64,000 nt of DNA from Phallusia fumigata (taxonomy: Eukaryota; Chordata; Ascidiacea; Phlebobranchia; Ascidiidae): the NCBI GenBank assembly GCA_008931825.1, contig QXVZ01009246.1:1-64000 (forward strand), written 5' to 3'. Both the position numbers and the translations under genes were made by a program. Positions 49,591-62,300 of this stretch are shown here, in pieces. The number at the start of each line of letters is the position of its first letter. The stretch's first letter is position 1. The notes below the pieces were generated by a model, which saw nothing but the letters and a program-made list of their open reading frames with translations, did no database searches and was not told the DNA's origin.

Positions 49591-49639
49591 AATATGTTAA
49601 TAAATTTTTAAATGTGTTTCAGGTTGGTAACATTTCAAC

Positions 49640-50939
49640 ATGAACAAACAAAAACTGCACCTAACCTACGTAACAACGAAGTTCGGCGATGTTTATGCCC
49701 TTCCTTCACATTGCTCGCAAACCACCTTTGATAACGTCATAAATTTCAAATTTGACCAAAATGACGTCATTATATCTACTTACCCGAAGGCCGGCACCAC
49801 GTTGCTAAAGAACATATTGTGGTTAATAGTCCACAAGGGTGCGCCCTTGCCCGATGGCCTTCATCTTTCAAAATTTGTCACCTTTTGCGAGGTTGAGGGA
49901 CATGAAGCGATGTTACTTCAAAGAAGCAATGATACAAAATACCGATTTTATTCCAGTCATTTGCCTCGTGATCTTTTTCCAGTAACAATAATTTGTGTGC
50001 TGCGTAATCCAAAAGACGTTTGTGTGTCGTACTACCATCACACGGTGAAGTTAGCGCAGCTATATAAATTCGACGGATCTTTCGACGATTACTTCAAGCT
50101 CTTCGTGGAGGGGAAAAAGGATTACGGCGACTACTTCGACCACGTAACAAAGTGGATGGCATTTTTCGACGACGCTAATTGTTTCAATGTTTTGTACGAA
50201 GATATTTTGGTGAGTTTTTCCCAAATTCCTTACGGCTTGAAATGAAACTAAAGTTAAATTTTAATGCACTTTACTTCAATACGTTTCGACCATCTCAAAG
50301 ATCGCACTGTTCGAAAACCTATTATTTTTTAGTCAGACACAAAATCGGTTGTGAAGGCTCTGGCTTGTTTTCTTGGTTATGAAAACCACGTGCAGGAAGC
50401 ACATGACTTGGACATGATATTGGAGCGATGCAGTTTCGGCTTTATGTCAGCTCACATGGACAAGTTTGTATGTCCAGGAAAACGATTTGTTTTACCGTGA
50501 ATAAAAACACGTACTAAAACAACTGAAAAACAGCAGTTTGTTTGCAAAGTTAAACAGAAAATTATGTACATTAACGCTATTCGTTGACATGCTTTCGTCA
50601 CTTGGACAAAACTTTTGCACGTGTATTGTTGCTCCCCAATGACTTAGTGTCAATTGGTTGCAGGAAGGAATTTATCTGGATCCGCATTTAAACTATTAAT
50701 CTTTTTACACCTTGGTTTAACTGTTAATATTTAACTTTTATTATTATTTTTCAAATTCTACACTTGATATTGTTAAACAGAGCAATTATGTGGTAAATGG
50801 AAGCTGCGCAGTGATTCGGCGTGGAGTGATCGGAGATTGGAAAAACTACATGAGCGAAGAACAAGCAAAAATAATCGATAACAAGTGCAAGAAATACGGT
50901 ATTGATCACCTTTGGAAGAAATATGGGGATCTTTTGTAA
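49640..50939 (+). CDS. Cytosolic sulfotransferase (SULT family), three coding exons
   Basis: Exons 49640-50209, 50333-50467, 50781-50939; phase 0 joins; 287 residues, the normal SULT length. 5'-phosphosulfate loop TYPKAGTTLLKNIL (about 49-62; family consensus TYPKSGTT with the catalytic-site Lys), catalytic His in SSHLPRDLFP (family THLP), 3'-phosphate motif LRNPKDVCVSYYHH, and the C-terminal RRGVIGDWKNYMSEEQ (family RKGxxGDWKN). Known: these enzymes move sulfonate from PAPS to hydroxyl or amine groups of small molecules such as phenols, steroids and amines. Substrate cannot be told from sequence. Every PAPS and catalytic residue I can check is present, so it should be active. Closest to the SULT1/SULT6-like group in general style, but the subfamily is not resolved. 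Confidence 0.93.
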
Positions 50940-52104
50940 AATAACTAATTTGTGACATACAAGCGGCTTACTTAATTGTAATTGCCAATCCGCGCATAAA
51001 TGTTTCCCTTTTGATGCCAATTAGCCCTTGAGCGCTACCGCCTGTCTGCTTTTCCGGAATAAATTGTTCTCCACATCGGAATTGCATGCATTCAAGTTGT
51101 TTGGCCCCATAAAAAGTGCTTAAAATTATTTATGAAAAACAAGCGATCACCCTGCTGCGGTTTCTAGGAGTTGGAATCAGACCCCTTTGCAATTAAAAGG
51201 GATTGAATGCTAATAGCCCAGCAAAGCAACTTCACATTATTAAATTGAATTTTTCATGGCGAAACCTGTTATTATGCAATTAAAAAACTTGAATCATGGC
51301 CAAAGTTTTGTTACGATCCCAAGCTTCAATGCTGCTGAAATTGCATTGATCGTGTATCACGGATAAACCAGTGCGTTTTCGGTTTTCACCCTTTGCCGAA
51401 TTTCATTAACCTGCGTACAAAATATTCTGCATTCTGCACAGTACGGTTTAGACCAGGGGTGGCAAATGATATTTCCATCTAGTTACAGCAAATATCATCA
51501 AAAGGTGCTGTACGCCCTTTGTATAACGAGGTACATGGTACGCACAACTCAATACCGTGTGGTACTGCCATCCTAGGTGCTGGGTCAAAAGGCCCAAATT
51601 AAAAATAATATCAATTGTATTTCTTCATAAAAAGCCGTAAAGAGCATTTATTTTCACAAGCCGTTAAGAGAATATGTAATGGTTATAAGCAGGGAGTCGA
51701 ACCGGAACTGAACCCAAACCCGCGAACAGGTTTGAACGATTTTATATTTTTATATAAACGATTTATTTTATGCCTTTAATATTCTGCGTAATCACGACCA
51801 TTAAAGTTGTCGATTTAGATTTTCGGTCAGTGACATAATAGTGACGAAATGTGCAACTAAGGTGGTTTTGAACGAATAAACAAATGGAGTTAGATTCGGG
51901 TTTTTATCTTGCCTCTAACCATATATCGTCTTGTTTTGTGGCACATCTTTTAACATGGTAAGCAAATTTAGGCCCTCGAATTACAACAAATAGGAGAATA
52001 AGGGAAAACTCCACAACTCAACGTACTTAAGGTAATTGATTTCGATTTAGACTCGTTTTAACTGCTTGAACCGCGACTTGGAAAAATTCTAACATTGAAA
52101 TAAA

Positions 52105-52306
52105 AGGAATACCGGAGTTTTATGGGTTGCCGACTGTCGTAATGGGTGTTCCGGCTTCACAAGTTAGCATTGAAAGAGCCTTTTCGTCCCTAAAATCTGT
52201 CCTTTCTCCTCAAAGAGGGGACATGCCTCGCCCTACAAATTTCGAAATTGTACAAAAATCTCATTCACGTTGGCTACCCCTGGAAAAAATCTCTGTTCAT
52301 TACGCT
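52105..52306 (+). pseudogene. hAT transposase C-terminal remnant
   Basis: The frame reads VPASQVSIERAFSSLKSVLS followed by PQRGDMPRPT, which matches the C-terminal dimerisation region of hAT transposases (IPASS..ERAFS, LSPxR). Only about 60 residues remain, ending in a stop shortly after; the catalytic RNase H-like part and BED finger are not visible in the flanks. Evidence of autonomous hAT elements that could have mobilised the MITEs in this window. Confidence 0.7.
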
Positions 52307-53049
52307 TAGTCATACATTGAGCTCAGTAAGTAAGATTCATATTGCCCCTTCCTCAAAAAATTTTGGGCCGGCTACGATATTGGTTTAGGTGTCTACTTTT
52401 AAACAAAACATTTCAGATATACAATTGTAACCATTATCCTGCAGACATTAAAAGGATGAGATGTAAAAATAGCTTCTGCTTCTATGCTTGTAAAATGCAT
52501 AATAATGCCAACAGAATTCATAAACAAAGCAGTAAATACAAACTTGTTTTCAAAAGCTTTCCTAATTTTTTATTATCTTGGCAGTTTGAATACAATACAC
52601 AATGAAATCCAAGGTCATTGCACTTTTGTGAAAAGGGGACAGTACAAAAAAGTACATCGGGTAAGTGCAAGTTTATGTAAAAAGAACATATTATGACAAT
52701 TTGTGTTAAAGATTGCAGAAAAACAATACAATGCATGAACCACAGAAATTAAATCAATCCAAGTAAATTGGGAAAACACATAAAGTTCCTTTATTCCACC
52801 CACATATGGTTTTAACGTTTTTGGTTAGCTACGCTAACCACTTTCAGGATAAAAAGGGATGATATATTGGAAACAAATATAACATTAGCCAGATTTTTCT
52901 TTTTAAAGTTAACAATTATAGCCAACAGTGCATAAACATCACTTTTACCCTCTAGCACCAGGCAAGTAGTTCACAATCCAGAAGTTGACTTTATTTGCAC
53001 CATCCTTTACAATTACAGAAACTTTTTGTGGTGCAAGCATTTTACTCTT

Positions 53050-53260
53050 TTGGGGTTTTCAGGTTCCCACTGGGATATGGAGTTAAACTAGCAGAATACA
53101 TAACCCCATGACCATACATACCACCTGTAAAAGTTTTATCCATTGCTTGAAACATATCATGGCAAAAGTACATTGACAAGCTTATAGATGAGATAAAAAT
53201 AGATGACAAATGAGGAAAAAACAAAAGCAAGAATAATATATATTCCTTTTAGGAAGGAAA
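53050..53260 (-). repeat. 128-bp-monomer repeat family, 5' fragment
   Basis: Complement of the head unit: CATAACCCCATGACCATACA, then TACCACCTGTAAAAGTTTTATC, ending near AATATATATTCCTTTTAGGAAGG. Partial copy just beyond the NLR stop codon. Confidence 0.55.
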
Positions 53261-53338
53261 CTAAAAACACAAAATAACTGTGTTTTTCCACATGACATTT
53301 ATTAAATTCATTTTATTCCTCCACAAATGATCTCCTCT

Positions 53339-56300
53339 TCATTGTTGGTTCAAACCCCGGACATCCAGCTGAAAAACATTACAACCACAGTTAATGAAAT
53401 GCTTTATTATACCATTTTGAAACAAACAATTGGTTTTTGTTATTGCGTTAGCTTTGGGAATTTGGAATCTTTAAAATACACATGCAAAAAATACTAATTT
53501 TATATTTCTTGCAGCTTGCAACATTCAAACCTTTTGTAACCTCTGAGCATCTTTCATAGCATATTTTTTGACCTCAAAATGTCTTAGCCTTTAGTTTTGA
53601 TTTGCCAGATCTGGTAAAAGTTTCATACATAGGTGTCCCAGTAACAAAATACTTACTGATTCCTTAACTTGGTCAGCGGCCAGCTCTTCCTGGATCATAA
53701 ATTCAATGCTTTCAACACATTCCGCAGATAATCCACAATTAGATAAGAAAATTGAATCAAATCGAAACCAATGTTCCCTTAGATGTTTGATGCCATCATT
53801 GCCAATATTATTGCCACTAATGGTCAGAGATATCTGCCAAACACAAAATGTTAGTGCCAAGTTTTGTCTCTGGGCAGTTTGTATTAAAATTAGACAAACC
53901 CAGTATTGTAAACAAGTTCAATATAGAATATAAAACCTTTAGAATTCCAATCAAAATTTGCCATTATCATTGGGTATTAGGAACCCATTTTATTTTATCC
54001 AAAACTCCAACGCAATGTTAGANTGGACAACTCCGTCATGACCAAAACGTGGGAACAAACTCGCGCCCGACAGAAAAAAAGAAAAAAAGAAAAGAAGAAA
54101 AAAAAAACAGAGTAAAAACACTATGTGTCCCCTTCATGGAAGGGGACCCATAAAAACTATGTTCTACAGGAAATTAAAAAAAATGAGATAAATAAAATGT
54201 GATAATTGGTTTGTTCTTTTTGTAGCAAAAAAACTACATAGTTCCTTTATTTTTTTGCTGCTAAGAAATGTTACAATATTTTTCCACAAAACACATTTTA
54301 CATTACTTCCGAATCACAAATAAAAAAATAAAAAAATTAAAGCTATAAAATTTTGTCACAATTTACAAAAAACCTTTGAAAATAAATTTTAAGACAATGA
54401 TATTCAGTAAAGCATTTTACAAACCTTTCTTTTTGAGTGAACGGAATAGTTTTGGTGTGAGGCAGACGTGGACGGCATGGAAATGGGGGACGAAGGCTGG
54501 GGGGCGGAAGATGCGAGGTCGGAGTGGGACCCAAACAACTTTCTACAAAAAACAAACATCATAAAAGCGGTCAGCTTCATGTATGCTAAATATTCGACCT
54601 CATGTATGATAGTTACAGCTATAACTTATTTATTGACATAAGCCACGTATCTTTTTTCGTACCTTACATGTATCTATTTGTGTGGATAATGTGTAATGTC
54701 ATTATATTTATTTTTGGTTAAAACCAACTCCTTATTGAGTTGAAATGAAGGAATTTTCAACTTTTGGTTAAAAGGCATTCTTTACATGAAAGTCTGGTGT
54801 CAAAAACATAGGAACCAAAATGCAAAAAGGAAAAAAATCTTCTATAATTTTGACACAATTCCACAAAATTATTTTATCCAATGGAAATTAATAGTTGTAA
54901 ACATGAAACTTGTCTCTTTGCTCAAAACTCAATAAATAGTTACAAATGCATAAAATACAACCATAAGTAAAAATAAATCAACATTAAAGATTTTCATTTT
55001 GCTTTTTCTGTGCTTTTTTGAATGGATAAAGGTAAATAAAAAAAATGAAGGTCAAAAATAAACTCTTGTCAATCGACAATCCCGGCAACTGAATTAGTTT
55101 TCAACAAATATTTCTTGTCAAAACATGCCAACCATGTCAGACTCCCTTTAGCTGAGCATGCCAAGTCAAGTTATTGACAGACGAGGAAATAAAACAGAAC
55201 GGACACATTCCTAAGCAACACACGATGGAGCCATGCACCCTCCCTAGATGCAACTGGTTAATGCAGTGTTTTCCTGGGTCAAGGTAATAAACTTTACTGC
55301 GCTTACAGCAACATATCATGAAACCATACAGAACTGAACGAGGTAATAAATATTTCTGAGCTTACCGTTTACTTAGGATGGCCACAGGGAGGGATTTAAG
55401 AAAATGCTTCTCGAAAAAGTTAGCTTTGCTCGGGGTGTGGGTTTCTTCCTCGCTTGTTATTGATTCATTGCTTGCGTGTAACACATGGGTGTCTGCGAAA
55501 CAAGCACATGGATGATGGTAGTTAAACACTTGCCGTCATCAAAACTGTAGACCATAGTTGACTGTACAAAGCTCCTGCTTTAAGCATGCAAAGTCCTGGA
55601 TGTTACAAGCGCTATGGTTGACTACACAAAGCTTGTTAGGAAACCCACTTTAAATGCGCGAAGTCATGCATTTAACAAGCGCTATCGTTGACTGCATGAA
55701 GCTCGTTAAGAAACCCGCTTTAAGCTTGTAAAGTCCTCATTAAAACAAGTGCTATGACTAAACAAATCATGTCAGGAAAGGTACTGTCGAACACTGTTGA
55801 TTTTAGGCTGACCACAAACAACACATTTGTGATGTCACACTAATCACTTCAAACCCAGTTAAACCAGCACAGGTTTTTAAACATAAACAACACTGTCGAC
55901 AAACTTCCGAAACCACAAACAAAAAAGAAACCTCAACAAAAATTGTCTTATGAAACTGTAGTGTTGACCAGACAATCAGGAAAAGTTCTGGCTTTGTTGA
56001 ACTGATCAAACACGTGTGGGATAACAAGGTGGTCACTGTGTGTGGTGACTAACCATAGGAGAAACGATCCACAGGCTTCTGGTGTTGTCAGAAGTTAAAG
56101 GCTGTTTCACCAACTAAATAACTAAATTTTCCCAAGCTTAAATGTTATGGCAGAAATTAGGTAAAATTTACATGAACAGATTGGAGTGATTTTAAAGTTT
56201 CTGTGTGTCTTGAGATCTGGTCCACAGAACTAACCTGTTTGTATTTCGGTTATCAGAATATTTGGGCCTTAGCATTATTACAATTGTGTGATGTGGTTTA

Positions 56301-59300
56301 TTGAAATGAAGACATGTGACCTTTTCTGTTGAAATTCAAAAAGGTAAAAAAGGGTGAATCCAAACTAAAGTCACAGAATACTTTGCATTGTACCAACTAT
56401 CAAAATAGGAAACTTTTAGGTGACTTACTTTGTTAACTATTGCTTTTTCAAACATTTTTGGGGGCCTGTGGGTGAACCGATGGGTGAATTGGGGTAAAGT
56501 GGTCAGTGCACAACTTCAGATACCCATCTATCATGTGTGAAAATTTGACGAAATTCGAAACTCTTTCTTGACCAAAATGTAGAAACAAACCAATGTTAGT
56601 GAATCGCATTATAATCCTTAAAGTTTATTATTGATTTAGTACACAATGTATTTCACTTACCACCTCCCCCAGACGAACTGCTAACGTCGGTGGTTGATGA
56701 CTCATCATTAGCGCAGTCAATTTGCTGCATCAGCGATTCCAAATCTACATCGTCCTCACCTTAACAATACAAAGTTTGATGCTAGATCCAAATAGTTGTG
56801 TAAAAAATAAAAAATGAAAAGCAAATACATAAAACAAATTAACTTTCTATGAAACCTAATCCAAATTGCTATTTGTTTAAATTTTAATAACAAACTCATA
56901 AAAATAATACAAAAGCTTTATTTTTGTTTAAATTTTTTTTAAACTATAGCTAAAAAATGTGATAACCCTTTACTGCCCAAAAACTTACAAAAGTAGTTTC
57001 CCAAAAACTAAGTAGTTTTAATGGAAATGTTACAGCCAGAGNGTTAGACAGAAAAAAAGAAAAAAAAAACAAAAAAAAACAGAGTAAAAACAATATGTGT
57101 CCCCTTCGAGGAAGGGGACCCATAATAATATAAAGGCACAACAAGTAATGGAGGTGTGTCACCAAATGGTTGTATTTTCTGTTGATTGTTGTTTTGTAAC
57201 TTGCAATTCTGTATGTTCTGTGTGTCAAAACTGATATAAAACTTGGATTTAATATTTTGGATTTAAACAGCTTTTCTAACATGAAAATACCGATAAAAAA
57301 GTTTGTACCGATAAAAAAGTTTACATGTAAATGGCAAGACCCAAGTCCAAATATATCAGGTTTGAATCAATTGCCATTTGGCATGATTAACAATCTAGCA
57401 GTTAATACAACGAAAGGACTAGGTGAAATATGATGATTATACAAAGATCATTCATATTTCTAAGCAATCAAACATGGAAAATTTAAAATTTTTAGATTTG
57501 TGCAAAATGACTTTACCCGAAATTGTTCATGCACTTTCAACATGAACTGCTTGACGGATTTGAATGAAACTTTTACAGCTGGTAGATATGGTCATGGTGG
57601 TGTGATTTTTTGTTTCCTTGACCCCATAGCTTCAAGGGTTACCCCACTAGACCCCAGTCTCATGAAATATCACCTGTACATTGGCTATTTACTTTTGGCA
57701 TAAAATGTTTGGTGGATTTGGATGAAACCTTTACAGCTGGTAGATATGGTCATGGCGATAAGTTTCATTTAACCCCACAGCGCCAGTGGTTACCCTGCTA
57801 GTCCCCTAAAATGTGTCAAATAATAAACGATGTAGAATTTGTAAAATTTACACACTTTGTAGCACATGCCATTCTGGTGCATAAATTTTCTCGTTTGACC
57901 CCATAACCCTAGCAGTTACCAAACTAGCCTCCTACACTGGGGTAAATTTTTGAACGATATCCGAATTCGTTGAAATTTACACAGTTTATACAACATGTCA
58001 TCAGGGTGTACCAATTTCTTCATTTGACCTCACACCCAGAGATTACCCTGTTAGCCCCCTGAAAACGGTCAAATCATTGAACAATGTCCGAACTGGATGA
58101 ATATTGAACAGTTTGGCGATCATGCCATTATAGTAGCTGGTTTACCCCTAAAGCCCCCAAAATTGACTTGCTAAGCCTATAAACATTTGGCAATACTGGT
58201 GTGACCGATTATATGACTTTTTTGAAATATCTTCTAATTTTGAAAAGTATCTAGATTTAATTCATAATCCTTTGCTTTGCCTGTGTACCCATGCCATTCT
58301 GCCTGCAGAAACAATGATGGCTTAAAGAGATACTTAACTAACGGACCCAAAGTGAAATAATGGAGTGAATATATCCTTTATAAATTAAGTGATAATGAAA
58401 ATGGAATGACAATACGGTGAAAGCCACCCTTCTAATTTCTATTAGAATGTACTACATTGTGTGACAATGATTCAATGTGTGAAAAAAAGCAATAAACAAT
58501 GGGACAATTTGCATATATTTGCATGATAACCTTTTCACAGGCATTTAATCCATTTGCCACTGCACACATTCCATCTGCAGTTATTCCACAATCATGAAGG
58601 TCGAGACATTGCAGTTTTCCAAGATTTGATGCAACTGCTGCTGCCCCAATATTCCCAATGTTGTTGAATGCAAGACTGAGGTTTTCGACCTAAAACCAAA
58701 ATAGTAAACCCCGATCACAAGGCAAATATCAAACCAGTTTTAATTCCATTGCTGTGATATATTTTGGCTATAAAGTAAACATCTAGCCCTCAGATCAATT
58801 TTAGCTTTTAAGCCAAGGCAGTAGACAAGCAATCAATAAACCTACCATGTTTTGATGATCGGACATTTTTGTTGCCAGGGCCTTAGTTCCAGCATCTTGT
58901 ATGCCACAATTTCTGAGGTAGAGTGCCTTAACCTGACTGACTGTGTTTGAAATGGCTGCAACCCCTTCACATCCAATTTCATTCACACTTAAATCCAAAA
59001 TATCCAGCTGCAAAAATACATATTTCTAAGATCAAAATGCACAATGTAAAACGAACGATCTCTGTTACTAAGTTACTAAGTGGCTCTACTAAATGGAATT
59101 TAACAAACTATATTTAACTGTATAGCACTGAGGATCACAGGGCCTGTGGAAAACAAATATTTTGTAAATTTAAAATAGGGTTTGCAATGTAATTTTTGAT
59201 GTAATACAACCCTAAAACTGTACATCAGCACAGTAATTTGTAAAACCCTATTAATCATGGAGCAAGGTTTGGTATGTCATGGCAAAGTGACAGTTTTACA

Positions 59301-62300
59301 TACCATAGCATTTTGATTGTTTAGCAAATCAGCAAGGCAGGCAGCTTCAGCACACTTCAAGCCACATTCCAACAAAACCAATTGGCTCAGTTGAGATAAA
59401 AAAGGTTGCATTGCATGTATTGTGGTTGTAGTAATAACAGTTTGAAACAAGTTGATAAGTGGAACCTATAATCAAACACAAAAATGAGTTGTAAGAACAT
59501 ACAAATGAAACAGTGAGCAATGGTAAAAAACATTTTACAAAACTACACCTAGTCCCAGTCTCTAATGAGACATGAAAATCTTGTTAAAACTGATTTTTGA
59601 TGCAAAAAAGGTCACATAAAAAACACTAAAAATCTAATATTTTTGAACTCGCATTTTATGTACCCAGGTTCCTACTTTACCCAGCATTTTATAATGTAAT
59701 TGTTATGTAACTATGACCCTTCACATACATATATTGCTTTTGGTAGCACTAGTGAAAGAGAGTGGTCAGTTCAAAGAAGGAAGACATTTGAAAGTCATGA
59801 AGGAAGACATTTGCAAAGTCACGAAGGAAGACATTTCCAGAGGCAAAGAGGAAGACAACTGCAGGTACTCTATGTCAAAGCATGATTTAAACACATCGCC
59901 TCACCCACACTAGCCAATTAATAAGTCTTGCTGCCACATAAGTTACATCACTTTTCACTGTCTTGCCCAGCACACTTGTAGTAGGTGCAACTCCTAATAG
60001 CCTTTTACAACATAGTTTTATTAGTGCAGTATTAATTTAATTTACACGATTTGACACCAAGTACATGTTACTACTATTCTATTACCATAAATGGTAACAG
60101 AGATGTGACTATGCATTGTCTTTTACAGCATGCAGTGTCATATAACAAACATAATTTGATTCCATCATACACAGCCTGATATTCATTAGCTCCCTTAAAT
60201 CACTATCCAGCAGCCCCAAGTAAATGTCTGTTTATCAAGTAGTGGTCTGGTGGGCTGCATCTGTCACAAAACCTTTCCATCATTTCCTATGTGTTGTGCT
60301 GTTTTGCACTTTAGATACATACAACTATGAAGTATTGACCTATTCTATATGACAGTTAAGTAGCAGGATTAGGATGAAAGCAGCTGAACAAAGTTGCTTT
60401 GTCACACTATCGATATAGCAAAAACATTTTCTTCACCAAATAGGAGAAACAAAGCAGCATAAGACAGAAAGAAAGAGTGAGTAAAAAAGTGATATCTCAC
60501 TAACAAAGTAATAGGAATATGTTCACAAACATGTGATGTGCTAATTTGTTAACTTGTTGAGACATACCACAAATGTGACAGGTGCTAAATGGCAGATGAT
60601 AATTATGTGTGATAATATTTATCCAGTTGTATTTCTTATTGCCTAAGTCATACGTCATAAACTACATACCTTAATTCTGTCAGCAACTACAATGGGAGAA
60701 ACATCATTTAAAAACTTGTCAAAAGCAGATTCAGTGCATCTTAATGCCCGATAAGCTTTAGGGTTTTTTCCCATCTTTAAGATTGTCAAAGTGTTGTCAA
60801 TTTTTAGAACTGAATAAATAGCTTTTTCTTCATTTGGTGTAAGTGTATCAAAAAGACAAATGCATTCTGGCAGGTTGGTTGCAACACTTTTTGCAATTTT
60901 GTCATTTCTTGATTCCCATGCCCATCTACAAACCCTGCAAAACACTTGCTTTTCATTCTGGGAAGTGGAAATGCTTTTTGCTTGTGAAACTGCCAACTGC
61001 TCAAGCAAATCCTGCTTTGTTTCCCAAGAATCCACACTGATTCCTGAAAACACTTTTCTGGCCTTGACAAACAGCTGTTGGTTGCAAAACCCATACATGA
61101 ACCTCATTACCACTGACCATTGAGACTTTAACATGTCGTCCAAACATGACTCCAGCTCATCAACAGGCATAAAAAACATCACATAACATGCACCCAAAAA
61201 CTCTTGCCAAATTTGGTGGACGAAACTGCATGTTTTGTCCACTTCCATTACTTTGAATCGTAAAGAAGAGGTATCATCAATGTAGGTGTTTAGAAATGCC
61301 TGAATATCAGCTTTGTTGACATTGGCTGCTTTCAGATCCTCATCAGAATAAAACACTGTTCTTGTAAGTAAACCTGACCATGCAAGTGAAGCAAGTTTTG
61401 AGAGGTCGCAAGTGCTACTTCTCAAATGGTCAGTGCGCATATACTTCAATAGCACATGAAGCAATACATCAGTCATGGAAATAATCTCATAACCAGTGTT
61501 GTGCTTTAGGTTTTCTGAAATACATGCAATAGTCATAATGCAATAAATTGGTATGTGGGAATAGGCAGAGAGCTCTGGATGTTGGTACAGCTTTTCCTTC
61601 ACTTGGGATGAAAGTTGACCACAAATTTGGTCACAAAGATCATCTTGTGAAACCTTGCTTAGGCCGATGATCTCCACCAAGCAGTGTGGTCTGTAGTCGG
61701 GATGGAGGTTATACATAGAGTTAGGTCTGGAAGTGACCAACTTTTTTGACTTTTGTAGCAACTTTCCAGCAAGGATATTTTTAAGAAATACATCTGCAGT
61801 TGCCAAATCATCACTTGATGTAACTGAAGTTCTGGATGCTTTATCAAAATCTGCTTCATCCAGTCCATCAAAAAAGTATAAAACTTTTGACTTTTCTAAA
61901 ACATCAAGCAAGAATTTGTCATTGGCACTTCCACTCTGCCAGTGACAATTACTGCCTGCAAGCAAAAACTGCACGAAGGACATTTGCTTTTTGAAGTTTA
62001 CAAGCCTCAATGGAATGTAAAACACAAATTCTGTGTCGGAGAGCACTGTTTGCTGGAGTACATTTTGTGCCAACATCTTAGCCAAAGTTGTTTTACCCAT
62101 ACCAGCATGGCCTATGGCACCAACAATATTAGAATTTGTTTCACTCCATGCCTTTCTTGCCTCAGGATTTCTGCATTTGATTGTTGCTTCTTGCTCTGCT
62201 AGCTCACTGGCATAGGAAAAAAGCTGATCTAAATCAACACTTCTGGATTTGATGGTAAATAACCTTTCTATTTCGCTTCGCCGACGGTACTGTCCATCAC

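Larger units (their letters stand above)
48243..49639. promoter_or_regulatory. Divergent spacer between OTUD1-like and sulfotransferase genes
   Basis: About 1.4 kb between opposing starts. Includes a hAT-like element (48470-49026), a tRNA-like SINE fragment near 49508-49590, and a splice acceptor tttcag ending at 49622, just before the sulfotransferase ATG, indicating a 5' UTR intron or trans-splice site. Promoters themselves not resolved. Confidence 0.4.
50940..53338. other. Intergenic between sulfotransferase and NLR gene
   Basis: Contains a decayed relative of the GGTACG MITE (about 51465-51580), a hAT transposase remnant (52105-52306) and a minus-strand fragment of the 128-bp-monomer repeat (about 53050-53260). 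No host gene seen. Confidence 0.5.
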
